Positions 35,220 through 44,035 of a stretch of DNA of 64,000 bases are shown here, one piece after another (the stretch's first letter is position 1; the number at the start of each line of letters is the position of its first letter). The stretch is taken from NCBI RefSeq assembly GCF_016862175.1, contig NZ_BOML01000035.1:62001-126000 (forward strand), given 5' to 3'. Position numbers and translations under genes: made by a program. Source of the stretch: Paractinoplanes durhamensis (lineage in GTDB: Bacteria > Actinomycetota > Actinomycetes > Mycobacteriales > Micromonosporaceae). The notes below the pieces were generated by a model that was given only the letters and a program-made list of their open reading frames with translations, did not search any database and was not told where the DNA came from.

Positions 35220-36541
35220 GCAGCGGCATCGTCCGGCAGGCGCTGCGCCGCAACCCGTGGGCGTTCCTCGGGCCGGCCGCCACCCAGGCGCTCGCCGCCG
35301 CGCTGGTCACCACCGGGCTGTGCGCGGTCGCCTCGCTCAGCGGGGCACCGCTGACCGCCGCGCAGCGGGCCACCATGGCCGCCGACGGGGTCGCCGACAT
35401 GGGCATCGTCTTCCTGGTCGCGTCGATCTATCTGTCCATCCTGGTCGTCGGGGTGACGATGGGGACCGCCATCGCCGACCAGGGCCGCGACCTCGCGCTG
35501 TTCCGCACGGTCGGAGCCACCCCGCGGCGGGTGCGGCGGGCCATCGCCGCGCAGGCCGCGATCGTCGCGATCCCGGCCACGGTCGTCGGGGTGCCGCTCG
35601 GGCTGCTGTTCGGCTCCGCCTGGGTGGGCGGCCTGGTCGGCCACGGCATCGTGCCGGCCGAGGTGACCTTCCGGGTGCACGGCGGGGTCGTGCCGATCAC
35701 GTTCGCCGCCACCATCGGCACCTCGCTGCTCGGGGCGCTGATCGCCGCGATCCGGCCGTCCCGGCTGCGGCCGGCCATGGCGCTGACCGAGGCGGCGGTG
35801 CCGAGGCGCGGCCGGGTCCGTACCCCGATCGGTCTTCTGCTCGTCGCCGGAGGCGTGACGCTGTCGGTGCTGATCAGCGACGCGAGCGCGGAGACGGCCG
35901 ACAACGCGGGGCTGTTCGTCATGCTGGCCATGTGCTTCGGGATGGGCATGCTCGGGCCGGTGCTGCTGCGGCTCGCGGCGCCGGTGGCACGGCTGTTCGG
36001 GCCGGTCGGGCGGATCGCGGCCGACAATGTGGTGGCGCGCCGCCGGTCGCTGTCCGGGGCCCTGGTGCCGCTGACCCTGGCGGTCGGGTTCGCCGCGTTC
36101 ACGATCGTGATCGGCAGCACCACCGAGAAGGTCACCGGGGTGGCCATGACGCCGGCCGACCGGTGGCTCACCTACGCCGGGACCGGGGTTTACGCGGCCT
36201 TCGCGGCGGTCGCCGCGGTCAACACGCTGATCACCGTCATGCAGGCCCGGCGGCAGGATCTCGCCGTCGTCCGGCTGGTCGGCGGCACCCGCGGGCACAC
36301 GCTGCGGGTGGTGATCTGCGAGGCTCTGGTGGTGACCGCCACCGCGCTGGCGGCCGGGTCCGCCGTGGCCGCGGCCACCATGCTTCCGCTGCTGCACACC
36401 GCCTTGGGCGTCTGGCAGCCGTATGTTCCGCCGTCGTTCCTGGTCGGTGGCGTGCTGGGCACGGCGGCGCTGGTGCTGGCCGGCCTGGCCCTGCCGGCCG
36501 CCGCGATGCTGCGCCGGCCGCCGATCGAGGTGGTCGGCTGA
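35216..36541 (+). CDS. FtsX-type ABC transporter permease
   Basis: A 441-residue membrane protein with the MacB/FtsX permease pattern. The first helix lies near residues 20-40, and three helices follow after MGIVFLVASIYLSILVVGVTMGTAIADQGRDLALFRTVGATPRRVRRAIAAQAAIVAIPATVVG. A second FtsX repeat begins around GRIAADNVVARRRSLSGALVPLTLAVG. It works with the ATPase encoded upstream. Its start overlaps the mini-ORF stop, and its stop overlaps the histidine kinase start (TGATG), so transporter and sensor are one unit. Confidence 0.93.
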   Translation: MSSGIVRQALRRNPWAFLGPAATQALAAALVTTGLCAVASLSGAPLTAAQRATMAADGVADMGIVFLVASIYLSILVVGVTMGTAIADQGRDLALFRTVGATPRRVRRAIAAQAAIVAIPATVVGVPLGLLFGSAWVGGLVGHGIVPAEVTFRVHGGVVPITFAATIGTSLLGALIAAIRPSRLRPAMALTEAAVPRRGRVRTPIGLLLVAGGVTLSVLISDASAETADNAGLFVMLAMCFGMGMLGPVLLRLAAPVARLFGPVGRIAADNVVARRRSLSGALVPLTLAVGFAAFTIVIGSTTEKVTGVAMTPADRWLTYAGTGVYAAFAAVAAVNTLITVMQARRQDLAVVRLVGGTRGHTLRVVICEALVVTATALAAGSAVAAATMLPLLHTALGVWQPYVPPSFLVGGVLGTAALVLAGLALPAAAMLRRPPIEVVG

Positions 36542-37758
36542 TGCGCGGCCGCGCCGCCGAGGTCATGAGGTGGGGTCGCGCCGCCGACGTCGGCCGGATC
36601 TGGGTCACCGGCCGCTGGTGGCGGGAGCTCGCGTTCGTGCTCAGCGGCGCGGTCCTGCGGCTGCCCACGTTCGCGCTCGCCCTGCTCGGCATCGCGGCCG
36701 CCGCCCTCTCCGTGGTGATCTTCGGGTTGGCGCTGCTCGCCGGCATGCTGGCGCTGGCCCGGCGCACCCCGCGCTACTTCCGGGCGCCGGCCCGCAAACT
36801 GCTCGGCTGGGACTGGCCGGACGTGCCGCCGACCGGCCGGATCCTGCTCACCGACGGCACCGCGTGGCGCGCCCTCGCATACTGCTTCCTCGGTTTCGCC
36901 GTGGTCTACACCGGCGCCTATCTCACCCTGATCGGGCTCGGCAGCGGCCTGGCCGCACTCACCTACCCGGCCTGGCGCTGGCTCGACAACGACCCGGACA
37001 ACTGGCTGATCTCCTGGCGGACCGCCGCCGGTGGGGTGGTGCTGCTGCTCGTGGTGCCGTGGTTCGTGCGCCTCATCGTGTACGCCGACTCGCTGCTGGT
37101 GCGGGGCCTGCTGCAGCCGACCCGGGCGGCCCGGCGGATCGCCGAGCTGGAGGCGGGCCGGGCGGCCCTGCAGGCCGATGCGGCGGCGCTGCTGCGCCGC
37201 GTCGAACGCGATCTGCACGACGGCACGCAGGCACGGCTGGTCACGCTGGGCGTGGCGCTGGCCCGGATAGAGCACAAAACCACCGAGGCTGACGTACGCG
37301 ACCTGGCCGCGCACACCCGCACCACGGTGACCGAGGCCCTCGCCGAGCTGCGCGACATCGTCCGCGGCATGCATCCCCCGGCCCTCGACGACGGCCTCGA
37401 AGTGGCGCTGTCCACCCTGGCCGGCCGCAGCGCGGTGCCGGCCGAGGTGCGGGTGGCCCTGTCCGGCCGCCCGCCGGACGCCACCGCATCGGCGTTCTAC
37501 TTCACGGTCCTCGAACTGCTCACCAACGTGGCCCGGCACGCCCACGCGACCCGCGTCTCGATCACCCTGACCGACGACGCCACCCGGGTCACCCTGACCG
37601 TCCGCGACGACGGCCGGGGCGGCGCCGCGGCGAGCGAGCGCGGCACCGGGCTGGCCGGGCTGACCCGCCGGGCCGAGGCGCTCGACGGTCAGTTGCGCAT
37701 CGAGTCGCCGGACCACGGACCGACCGTGGTGACCATGACCCTGCCCCGGGAGTACTGA
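36541..37758 (+). CDS. Sensor histidine kinase with putative Sensor domain
   Basis: A 405-residue kinase. The N-terminal 190 residues hold four hydrophobic helices in the arrangement of the actinobacterial Sensor domain (Pfam 'Sensor'), starting WWRELAFVLSGAVLRLPTFALALLG. A helical linker follows, then the HisKA_3 motif RRVERDLHDGTQARLVTLGVALARIE (phospho-His in DLHDG). The HATPase domain has N-box ELLTNVARHAHA, DDGRGG and GTGLAGLTRRAEAL. It signals to the response regulator one base downstream. Kinases linked to MacB-like transporters often sense antimicrobial peptides or envelope stress (inference). Confidence 0.93.
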   Translation: MRGRAAEVMRWGRAADVGRIWVTGRWWRELAFVLSGAVLRLPTFALALLGIAAAALSVVIFGLALLAGMLALARRTPRYFRAPARKLLGWDWPDVPPTGRILLTDGTAWRALAYCFLGFAVVYTGAYLTLIGLGSGLAALTYPAWRWLDNDPDNWLISWRTAAGGVVLLLVVPWFVRLIVYADSLLVRGLLQPTRAARRIAELEAGRAALQADAAALLRRVERDLHDGTQARLVTLGVALARIEHKTTEADVRDLAAHTRTTVTEALAELRDIVRGMHPPALDDGLEVALSTLAGRSAVPAEVRVALSGRPPDATASAFYFTVLELLTNVARHAHATRVSITLTDDATRVTLTVRDDGRGGAAASERGTGLAGLTRRAEALDGQLRIESPDHGPTVVTMTLPREY

Positions 37759-37759
37759 C

Positions 37760-38404
37760 ATGCGCGTGGTCATCGCCGAGGACAACCCGCTGCTGCGGGA
37801 TGGCATGCTGTTGCTGCTCGGCGAGCACGACATCGAGGTGGTGGCCGCGGTCAGCGACGCCACGGCGCTGCTCGACGCGGTCGAGCGGGAACGGCCGGAG
37901 GCGGCCGTGGTCGATGTGCGGATGCCACCCACGTTCACCGACGAGGGACTCCGGGCGGCGTTGACCCTGCGGTCCGCGTACCCATCAATCGGTGTTCTGG
38001 TCTTCTCGCAGTGGATCGAGACCAGCTATGCCCGGCAACTCCTCGTGGAAAATGCCGGGAAGGTGGGTTATCTGCTGAAAGATCGGATCGTCAGCACCGA
38101 CGAGTTCGTGGAGGCGCTGCGCCGGGTCGCCGCCGGTGGCACCGCCCTCGACCCGGAGGTGGTGCGGCACCTGCTGGCCGCGCCGTCGGTCGACGCCGGG
38201 CTGGCCCGGCTGAGCGCCCGCGAGCGCGAGATTCTCGGGTTGCTCGCCGAGGGACGCTCCAACGTGGCCATCGCCGAGTCGCTGCACCTGGCCGACCGCA
38301 GCGTGGAGAAACACGTCACCGCGATCTTCACCAAGCTGGACCTGCCGCACGACCGCTCGGATCATCGCCGGGTCCTGGCCGTGCTCCGCTACCTGCGCGC
38401 CTGA
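37760..38404 (+). CDS. NarL/LuxR-family response regulator
   Basis: A 214-residue response regulator. The receiver has the acidic pair at residues 7-8 (AEDNPLL), phospho-acceptor Asp52 (AAVVDVRMPP) and the conserved Lys in GYLLKDRI. The LuxR HTH begins LSAREREILGLLAEGRSNVAIAESLHLADRSVEKHV. One base separates it from the kinase stop (TGACATG). It closes the operon and presumably controls the transporter promoter, perhaps through the palindrome at 34354-34373. Confidence 0.95.
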   Translation: MRVVIAEDNPLLRDGMLLLLGEHDIEVVAAVSDATALLDAVERERPEAAVVDVRMPPTFTDEGLRAALTLRSAYPSIGVLVFSQWIETSYARQLLVENAGKVGYLLKDRIVSTDEFVEALRRVAAGGTALDPEVVRHLLAAPSVDAGLARLSAREREILGLLAEGRSNVAIAESLHLADRSVEKHVTAIFTKLDLPHDRSDHRRVLAVLRYLRA

Positions 38405-38540
38405 CCTCGGCCACCGGCCGGAACCGGTCATCCAGGGTGACCAGCAGGCTGAGCGGCACGGTGACGAAGACCAGCGTCCCCATGCCGCGGATGGTCGCAC
38501 GGAAGCCCACGCCGGCCGCTCATCTGCTGCGGGTGAATGC

Positions 38541-39053
38541 TTACAGCGTGATCCAGTAGCGGCGGGCCGGCCCGAACGGCGTCTGCCGCACCGCTTCCAG
38601 GACGCCACCGCCACTTTCGATGGTCCGGGCCGACGCGGTGTTCTCGTCGGCGCACATGACCAGCACCCGCTGGAGCCGGACGGCCCGAGCCGCGCCGAGA
38701 ATCTCCCCGAGCGCCCACGAGGCAAGCCCCCGCTGCCGGGCCGACGGCCGCACCCCGAACCCGATGTGCCCCATCGGCGGCGTGGCCCCGTCGAACTCGT
38801 AGCGAAGCGCGATCCCGCCGAGCACCCGCCCGTCCTCGACGATCCATCGGTAGACGTGCCCGACGTCATGCTGCTGAGCCGGGTCTTCATCGAATTCGAG
38901 CCGAGCAACCCATTCGGCAAACCCACCCGGCGACCCGACATCATCGGACGGCCGCAACGCGAACCCGTCCTCGTGCACCCCCGGCCCCCACTCCCGATGC
39001 GCATCAAGCCAGGCGTCCCGAAGCCGAACAGTGGGCGCAACCAACTCGACCAT
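38541..39053 (-). CDS. GNAT-family N-acetyltransferase
   Basis: A 170-residue acetyltransferase. The acetyl-CoA-binding motif appears as IGFGVRPSARQRGLASWALGEIL, followed by LVMCADENTASARTIESGGGVLE, typical of GNAT proteins that modify small molecules or protein N-termini. It has one domain and no signal. It is convergent with the response regulator, 136 bases away. The acceptor is unknown. Confidence 0.88.
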   Translation of the reverse strand: MVELVAPTVRLRDAWLDAHREWGPGVHEDGFALRPSDDVGSPGGFAEWVARLEFDEDPAQQHDVGHVYRWIVEDGRVLGGIALRYEFDGATPPMGHIGFGVRPSARQRGLASWALGEILGAARAVRLQRVLVMCADENTASARTIESGGGVLEAVRQTPFGPARRYWITL

Positions 39054-39136
39054 CCCCCGACGCTACCCGCTCGTGCAGAACCCGCCGTTGCCGTTGCCTG
39101 GGACGTGGGTGCTCCGTTGCCCCATGGATGCCATTG

Positions 39137-39511
39137 ATGCGCGACTACCCGCCTGCCCCGCAGATACACCGTGTCGGATGCCCCGGCGTCTCGGCCCGGC
39201 TTGTGTCGTTGCCGACCGCTGAGATCGCGTTGCGGTTTCCCAACGGGGTCATGCACAACTGCTATCACTTCCACCAGAATCCCCGCGGGGTGGTGGAACC
39301 CGTCGTCTATCCCGAGCACCCGTACCGGCCGTCCACCAATCGGCCCGAGGGCGCGCGGGTGCCGCTGTGTGCGGTCTGCCGGGGCACCCACGGCGATGAC
39401 GAGGTCGAGGGCGGTGGCCTGCTTCTGTCCACCGGGCGTCCGAGGCTCATCCTGCCCGGCGAGATCGCGGAGGCCGACCCGTCGGGTCTGATCCTGCCCG
39501 GGAACCGTTAG
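39137..39511 (+). CDS. Hypothetical protein with Cys/His-rich segments
   Basis: A 124-residue protein from ATG 39137 (an ATG at 39128 is also possible). It contains GVMHNCYHFHQNPRG and VPLCAVCRGTHGDDE, so Cys and His residues are placed as if to bind a metal, but no standard zinc-finger spacing is complete. It has no signal or membrane segment. The stop overlaps the convergent gene's stop. I do not recognise the family. Coding potential is moderate. Confidence 0.5.
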   Translation: MRDYPPAPQIHRVGCPGVSARLVSLPTAEIALRFPNGVMHNCYHFHQNPRGVVEPVVYPEHPYRPSTNRPEGARVPLCAVCRGTHGDDEVEGGGLLLSTGRPRLILPGEIAEADPSGLILPGNR

Positions 39512-40356
39512 GCCGGGACCGGGGCGAGGCCGGCCCAGGGTGCGTCGGTCCAGCCCAGGTAGGTGCGGAGCTCCTCGGGGGTGGCCAGGATGTCGGCGCC
39601 CAGCTCGCTCACCGCGATCTCGCGGCCGGCGATCGGGTCGGGGTCGTAGCCGTAGACCTCGGGCCACTGGCGGTGCAGGCGGGGCTCGCCGCCGAACGTC
39701 AGGTCGGCGTCGGCCAGGACCATCGGGTCGCCGTAGACGGCGGCCTGGCAGCCGGCCAGCAGGCCGTACCAGATCGCGCTGCACAGCCGGTTGGACACCA
39801 CGCGCTTGTGGCGGCGCAGCTCGGCGAGCTGGCGCACCAGGAACTCGCGGTCGGTGTCGCGCCACCAGAAGCCGCGGTAGCCGTGGCAGATCACCCGGAA
39901 GCCGGCGTTCTCGTAGACCTTGCGGATGCCGCGCACCTTGTACTCGTTCCAGTACAGGCAGGCCGTGATCGGGCCGGTCTCGTGGGCCTTCAGCTCGTCG
40001 ATGAGGCGCTGGTGGTCGCCCATCACCTGCTGCCCCTCCCAGCCGTGGAAGGGGTAGAAGATGGTGCCCTCGCGCTCCGACCCGTCGGCCGCGTCCATCG
40101 CTTCGAGGTAGGCGAACGGGGAACCGACCACCACGGCGTCGCGGCGGCCCTGTGACCACGCGCGGCGGCGGGTCTGCTCGGACCACACCAGCAGGGGGCT
40201 GCCGTCGATGAACGGCACGCCGGGGGCCATCCCGTCGCCGATGTTCCACCCGTGCTGGAGGTAGCCCCGGATCCGCGGTGGGTCGAGGGGATCCTCGAGC
40301 CGGCAGTACCGGGACAGGATGTGGGCGTGGCCGTAGTAGTAATTCGCGTGGTGCAT
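39508..40356 (-). CDS. Uncharacterised protein of a putative surface-glycan locus
   Basis: A 282-residue protein from ATG 40356 (MHHANYYYGHAHILSRYC), with an ATG at 40368 as alternative. It contains GYLQHGWNIGDG, FYPFHGWEGQQVMGDHQRLIDELKAHETGPITACLYW and REFLVRQLAELRRHKRVVSNRLCSAIWYGLLAGCQAAVYG. The order (an N-terminal His-Gly-Trp motif, then a second Rossmann-like half) reminds me of glycosyltransferase-B-fold proteins found next to sialic-acid-like sugar genes. I cannot name a family. It is divergent from an aldo/keto reductase of the type found in those clusters. Confidence 0.6.
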   Translation of the reverse strand: MHHANYYYGHAHILSRYCRLEDPLDPPRIRGYLQHGWNIGDGMAPGVPFIDGSPLLVWSEQTRRRAWSQGRRDAVVVGSPFAYLEAMDAADGSEREGTIFYPFHGWEGQQVMGDHQRLIDELKAHETGPITACLYWNEYKVRGIRKVYENAGFRVICHGYRGFWWRDTDREFLVRQLAELRRHKRVVSNRLCSAIWYGLLAGCQAAVYGDPMVLADADLTFGGEPRLHRQWPEVYGYDPDPIAGREIAVSELGADILATPEELRTYLGWTDAPWAGLAPVPA

Positions 40357-40428
40357 CGGTCGGAGCATAACATCGCGAACTATGTGCTCAGAGCTGCGCA
40401 AACAGGTCGATGAACAGGCGGTTCGGCA

Positions 40429-41331
40429 ATGATCGACATCCGGCAGCGGGGCGATTACCGCCAGTCGGTGCTGATCCTCGGGACGGCGCAGCTGGGCATG
40501 GCGTACGGCATCGCCAACCGGACCGGTGCCCCGGACGACGACGCCGCCGCCGGCATCCTGGCCGCGGCCCGCGACCTGGGCATCACCCACCTGGACACGG
40601 CCCGCGCCTACGGCGACAGCGAAAACCGGATCGGGGTCGCAGCGCCGCCCGAGCTCGCGATCATCACCAAGGTCGCGCCGGGTGCCGACACCGCCGCGGC
40701 CGTGCGGGCCAGCGTCGACGCGAGCCGGGCCGCGCTGGGCCGGAGCGGAATGGGCCGGAGCGGGCCGGTCACGCTGCTGTTCCACCGGGCCACCGATGCC
40801 CTGGCCGGCGGCTGGGACGAGCTGCGCCGCTTTTTCCTGGAGGGAGAAGCCGACCGGATCGGCGTCTCCGTGCAGAGCCCGGACGAGCTGCAGCGGGCGC
40901 TCGACCTGCCCGACCTCGGGTACGTCCAGCTGCCATGCAACATCCTCGACCGGCGCTGGGTGTTCGAGGCGCCCCGGCCCGATCTCGTGGTGACCGTGCG
41001 CAGCGCGTACCTCCAAGGTCTGCTTGTTGCCGGGACGACGGTGACCTGGCCGAACCTTCCCGACGCCGAGCGGGACGCGGTGGTCGCGACCCTCGACCGG
41101 CTCGCCGCCGAGCTCGGCCGGGACTCCCGGGCCGACCTGTGCATCGCCTACCTGCTGTCACTGCCGTGGGTGACCTCGCTGGTCGTCGGGGCGGAGACGG
41201 AGCGGCAGTTGCGGGACAACGCTGACCTCGTACGCCGCAAACCCTTGACCGAGAGTGAGCGGGAGTCGGTGCTCGCCGCCCTCCCGGAGATGCCCGATGA
41301 CCTTCTCGACCCGAGCCGGTGGACCCGATGA
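40429..41331 (+). CDS. Aldo/keto reductase
   Basis: A 300-residue (beta/alpha)8 oxidoreductase. ILGTAQLGMAYGIANRTGAPDDDAA is the opening, DTARAYGDSENRIG contains the catalytic Tyr with its Asp, and AIITKVAP the catalytic Lys. LLFHRATDAL carries the His. This branch is common in surface-sugar and flagellin-glycan clusters. The C-terminal SLPWVTSLVVGAETERQLRDNADLVRRKPL is the NADP-phosphate-binding end. Its stop overlaps the SDR start (ATGA), so they act together, presumably on a nucleotide sugar or its precursor (inference). Confidence 0.88.
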   Translation: MIDIRQRGDYRQSVLILGTAQLGMAYGIANRTGAPDDDAAAGILAAARDLGITHLDTARAYGDSENRIGVAAPPELAIITKVAPGADTAAAVRASVDASRAALGRSGMGRSGPVTLLFHRATDALAGGWDELRRFFLEGEADRIGVSVQSPDELQRALDLPDLGYVQLPCNILDRRWVFEAPRPDLVVTVRSAYLQGLLVAGTTVTWPNLPDAERDAVVATLDRLAAELGRDSRADLCIAYLLSLPWVTSLVVGAETERQLRDNADLVRRKPLTESERESVLAALPEMPDDLLDPSRWTR

Positions 41332-42113
41332 CGACGATTGACGACCTTTTCGGCCTGCGCGGACGCGTCGCCGTGGTGACCGGCGCGACCGGGCGGCTCG
41401 GCCGGGTGATGGCTGCGGCACTCGCCGGGGCCGGCGCCACCACCTGGCTGATCGGGCGGGACGAGGGCCGGCTCAAGGCGCTCGCCGGCGAGCTCGGGCC
41501 GAACTGCCGGCCGGCCCGCTGCGACGTGACCAGCGACGAGGACGTGGCCGCGCTCGGCGCCCGGCTGACCGCCGAGGGCGGGCGGGTCGACGTGCTCGTG
41601 CACAACGCGCACGTCGGGCGGGGTGGCTCGCTGCGCTCGGCCCGCCCTGCCGACTATATGGAGGCGGCGAACCTGGCCCTCGGCGCCTTCCAGCGCCTCC
41701 TCGACGGCACCCGGGAGCTGCTGGTGGCCGCGGCCGCCGACAGCTCACCCACGGTGATCACGGTGGCCTCGATGTACGGGCTGGTCAGCCCGAAACCGCA
41801 GCTCTACGACACCCCGGAGGCCGGGAACCCGCCCTATTACGGCGCCGTGAAGGCCGGCCTGGTGCAGCTGACCCGGTACGCCGCGGTGGAGCTGGGCCCG
41901 GCCGGCGTACGGGTCAACTGCATCACGCCGGGGCCGTTCCCCGGCTCCGACGGTGACCCTGCGTTGCTGGCGCGGCTCGGCGCGCAGACGCCGCTGGGGC
42001 GGGTCGGCGACCCGGCCGAGATCGCCACTTCCGTGCTCTACCTGGCATCTCCGCGCAGCAGCTACGTCACCGGGGCGAATCTGGTCGTCGACGGCGGATG
42101 GACCGCGTGGTGA
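41328..42113 (+). CDS. Short-chain dehydrogenase/reductase
   Basis: A 261-residue classical SDR from ATG 41328 (ATGA overlap with the aldo/keto reductase). The cofactor motif is VVTGATGRLGRVMAAAL. The structural NNAG motif is altered to HNAHVG. The catalytic Ser is in VASMYGLVSP and Tyr/Lys in PPYYGAVKAGLVQLTRY. The C-terminal TGANLVVDGGWTAW is standard. The substrate is unknown; the context suggests a sugar of a surface glycan. Confidence 0.9.
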   Translation: MTTIDDLFGLRGRVAVVTGATGRLGRVMAAALAGAGATTWLIGRDEGRLKALAGELGPNCRPARCDVTSDEDVAALGARLTAEGGRVDVLVHNAHVGRGGSLRSARPADYMEAANLALGAFQRLLDGTRELLVAAAADSSPTVITVASMYGLVSPKPQLYDTPEAGNPPYYGAVKAGLVQLTRYAAVELGPAGVRVNCITPGPFPGSDGDPALLARLGAQTPLGRVGDPAEIATSVLYLASPRSSYVTGANLVVDGGWTAW

Positions 42114-42214
42114 TGATCTGACGCTGCGTAGACATCGACGGTCCCGCTGTGCCCGGGGCCGCCGGTCATGTTCTAATGCTGCGCCTATCCTTTTCACACC
42201 AAAAGCACAGGAGC

Positions 42215-43441
42215 ATGGTGAGCGGCACGACGACTGCATTCGGGCCGCACGAGCGCCGTCCCGAGCTGAAGGCCCTGACCGGACTACGCGCGGTAGCCGC
42301 CATCGCGGTCGTCGTCTCCCATCTGGGCGTGCCGAAGAGCCTGCCCGAGGAGCTCGCGAAGATCGCGCACTGGGGCTACATCGGGGTGCCGCTGTTCTTC
42401 ATGCTCTCCGGGGTGGTGCTCGGCTACAACTACCCGGGGCTGACGTTCCGGCAGAGCCGCCGGACGCTCAAGTTCTACCTCGCCCGGGTTGCCCGGGTCA
42501 TGCCGTTGTACTGGGTCGTGCTGATCTACTGCGCCCTCTTCTACACCGCGGTCGGCCACCGGCAGTACCCGAAGGCGTTCCTCGAGAACATCTTCGCCGT
42601 GCAGACCTGGGGTGGGGACCTGCTGGCCGCGCAGTCGCGCTACAACGGCCCGGGCTGGTCGATCGGCGCCGAGCTGTTCTTCTACGCGGTGTTCCCGTTC
42701 GTGGTGCCGCTGGTCGCCGCGGCCAGTCGCAAATGGGGGGCGCGCGCCCTGATCGCGATCATCGGAGCGACCGCTCTGGTGTCGTTCGGCTTGCTGGCGT
42801 TCTTCGTGCTCACCGGCCGCGCCGAGCTGCCGGCCGCCGACCCGGGCTCCGCGCACCGCTGGATGTACCGCAACCCGCTCTGCCAACTGCCGATCTTCCT
42901 GTGCGGCGTGGCGATTTCCTTCCTCCTTCCTTATGTACGCCGTTGGAGTGACCTGACTCACCACGTGATCCAGGCCGCCGTTCTGGCGTACGTGCTGCTC
43001 CTCGCGATGTTCCGCGGCGAGGGCGGTTTCTGGGGTGCCGGGTCGTTCGGGCCGTTCTTCGTGCTGCCGTTCACGCTCGCCCTGCTGTCGCTCGCCTCTG
43101 ACCGTGGGTGGATGGCCCGCATCCTCAAGACCCGCCCGATGGTCACGCTCGGTGTGGCCAGCTACGCGCTCTACATCACCCATCGGTGGCTGGTGTGGCA
43201 GCTCAGCTCGACCGACCCGGTCAGCAAGGGCCACGGCATCGACCCGTACGTCGGCTGGGTGCTCACGATCTGCATCCTGTTGCTGGTTGCGGAGGGTGCA
43301 CATCGCTACATCGAGGAGCCGGCCCGCCGCTGGATCGTCGGGATCGGCAAGCGGCTGGCCAGGAAGTACCCGGGCCGCCGCCCCGGAGTGCACGCGAAGC
43401 CCCCGGTGCCGGCCGAGGAGCGGGCCCCGGTCAACGTCTGA
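42215..43441 (+). CDS. Membrane acyltransferase (OafA/YrhL type, acyltransferase 3)
   Basis: A 408-residue multi-pass membrane protein with about ten helices. It opens with the family signature RPELKALTGLRAVAAIAVVVSHLGVP (catalytic-type His in SHLG), then WGYIGVPLFFMLSGVVLGYNY and FYLARVARVMPLYWVVLI (RxxR motif). GPGWSIGAELFFYAVFPFVVPL and a final IEEPARRW are conserved. Such enzymes O-acetylate surface sugars. An AGGAG lies immediately before ATG 42215, so translation may begin at the next codon, GTG 42218. Its place next to the sugar oxidoreductases supports a surface-glycan role. Confidence 0.9.
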   Translation: MVSGTTTAFGPHERRPELKALTGLRAVAAIAVVVSHLGVPKSLPEELAKIAHWGYIGVPLFFMLSGVVLGYNYPGLTFRQSRRTLKFYLARVARVMPLYWVVLIYCALFYTAVGHRQYPKAFLENIFAVQTWGGDLLAAQSRYNGPGWSIGAELFFYAVFPFVVPLVAAASRKWGARALIAIIGATALVSFGLLAFFVLTGRAELPAADPGSAHRWMYRNPLCQLPIFLCGVAISFLLPYVRRWSDLTHHVIQAAVLAYVLLLAMFRGEGGFWGAGSFGPFFVLPFTLALLSLASDRGWMARILKTRPMVTLGVASYALYITHRWLVWQLSSTDPVSKGHGIDPYVGWVLTICILLLVAEGAHRYIEEPARRWIVGIGKRLARKYPGRRPGVHAKPPVPAEERAPVNV

Positions 43442-43549
43442 ACCAAACTGGTTCGCAGCTGCGTTCTTGTTCCACGCCTGTGACGGCACAAAGGTCGACT
43501 GTGGCCGGTCGACTTCTCGACTCGGCTCCGTCACTACGAGGCGAGGTTG

Positions 43550-43849
43550 ATGAGCGCAGCAACCGTAACCACGGTCCCCCCAGATCCCATCGGCGCCGCC
43601 ACGCCGGTCGAGTTCGCGATGCGCTTGCGCGCACTGATGACGGCTCGCCGCCGTTCCCTCGACAGCGTGGCCCGGCGCAGCCGTGACGCCGGCACCCCCA
43701 TCTCCCGGGCCACGGTCCACAACCTGATCACCGCCGCCGGCTCACCTCGGCGGGACACGCTGGTCAGTTTCCTGCGCGGCTGCGGAGTGCCGCCGCGCGA
43801 GCAGATCCGCTGGCTGACCACGTTCGACGTGGTCTACCGCCCGCGGTAG
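43550..43849 (+). CDS. Small helix-turn-helix protein
   Basis: A 99-residue protein from ATG 43550 (GAGG five to six bases upstream). The region VEFAMRLRALMTARRRSLDSVARRSRDAGTPISRATVHNLITAAGSPRRDTLVSFLRGCGVP matches an XRE-type HTH as seen in the N-termini of actinomycete regulators. There is no effector domain. It may be a stand-alone repressor or the remnant of a larger regulator. It is followed by a strong terminator hairpin. Confidence 0.7.
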   Translation: MSAATVTTVPPDPIGAATPVEFAMRLRALMTARRRSLDSVARRSRDAGTPISRATVHNLITAAGSPRRDTLVSFLRGCGVPPREQIRWLTTFDVVYRPR

Positions 43850-43852
43850 GGG

Positions 43853-43898
43853 TCTGTCCCGCCGGCCACGCGCGGGGCGGCATGACCGGCAGGACAGA
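43853..43898 (+). terminator. Probable intrinsic terminator
   Basis: 13-bp inverted repeat with one mismatch (43853-43865 and 43886-43898; TCTGTCCCGCCGG against CCGGCAGGACAGA) and a 20-nt loop, 3 bases after the HTH gene stop. No T-tract. Confidence 0.65.
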
Positions 43899-44035
43899 TC
43901 GCTACTTGGTTGTCGCGGTGCATCGCTTTTGCCGGGGCGGTGCACCGCGGCGCTTCTACTACAGATCACGACGGCCTACCGATCCTGGCCGGCCGCCATC
44001 ACCTTCCGGATCGCCTGCCGGGTATGGCAGGGCGG

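Noticed and set aside
38328..38510. Minus-strand 60-codon frame with a hydrophobic stretch (MGTLVFVTVPLSLLVTLDDRF)
   Set aside because: It overlaps the end of the response regulator, lacks a ribosome site and has no family features; possibly a gene fragment but unsupported.
37985..40249. Minus-strand frame of about 754 codons
   Set aside because: It crosses four real genes in both directions and its predicted product has no coherent domain; it is a high-GC artefact.
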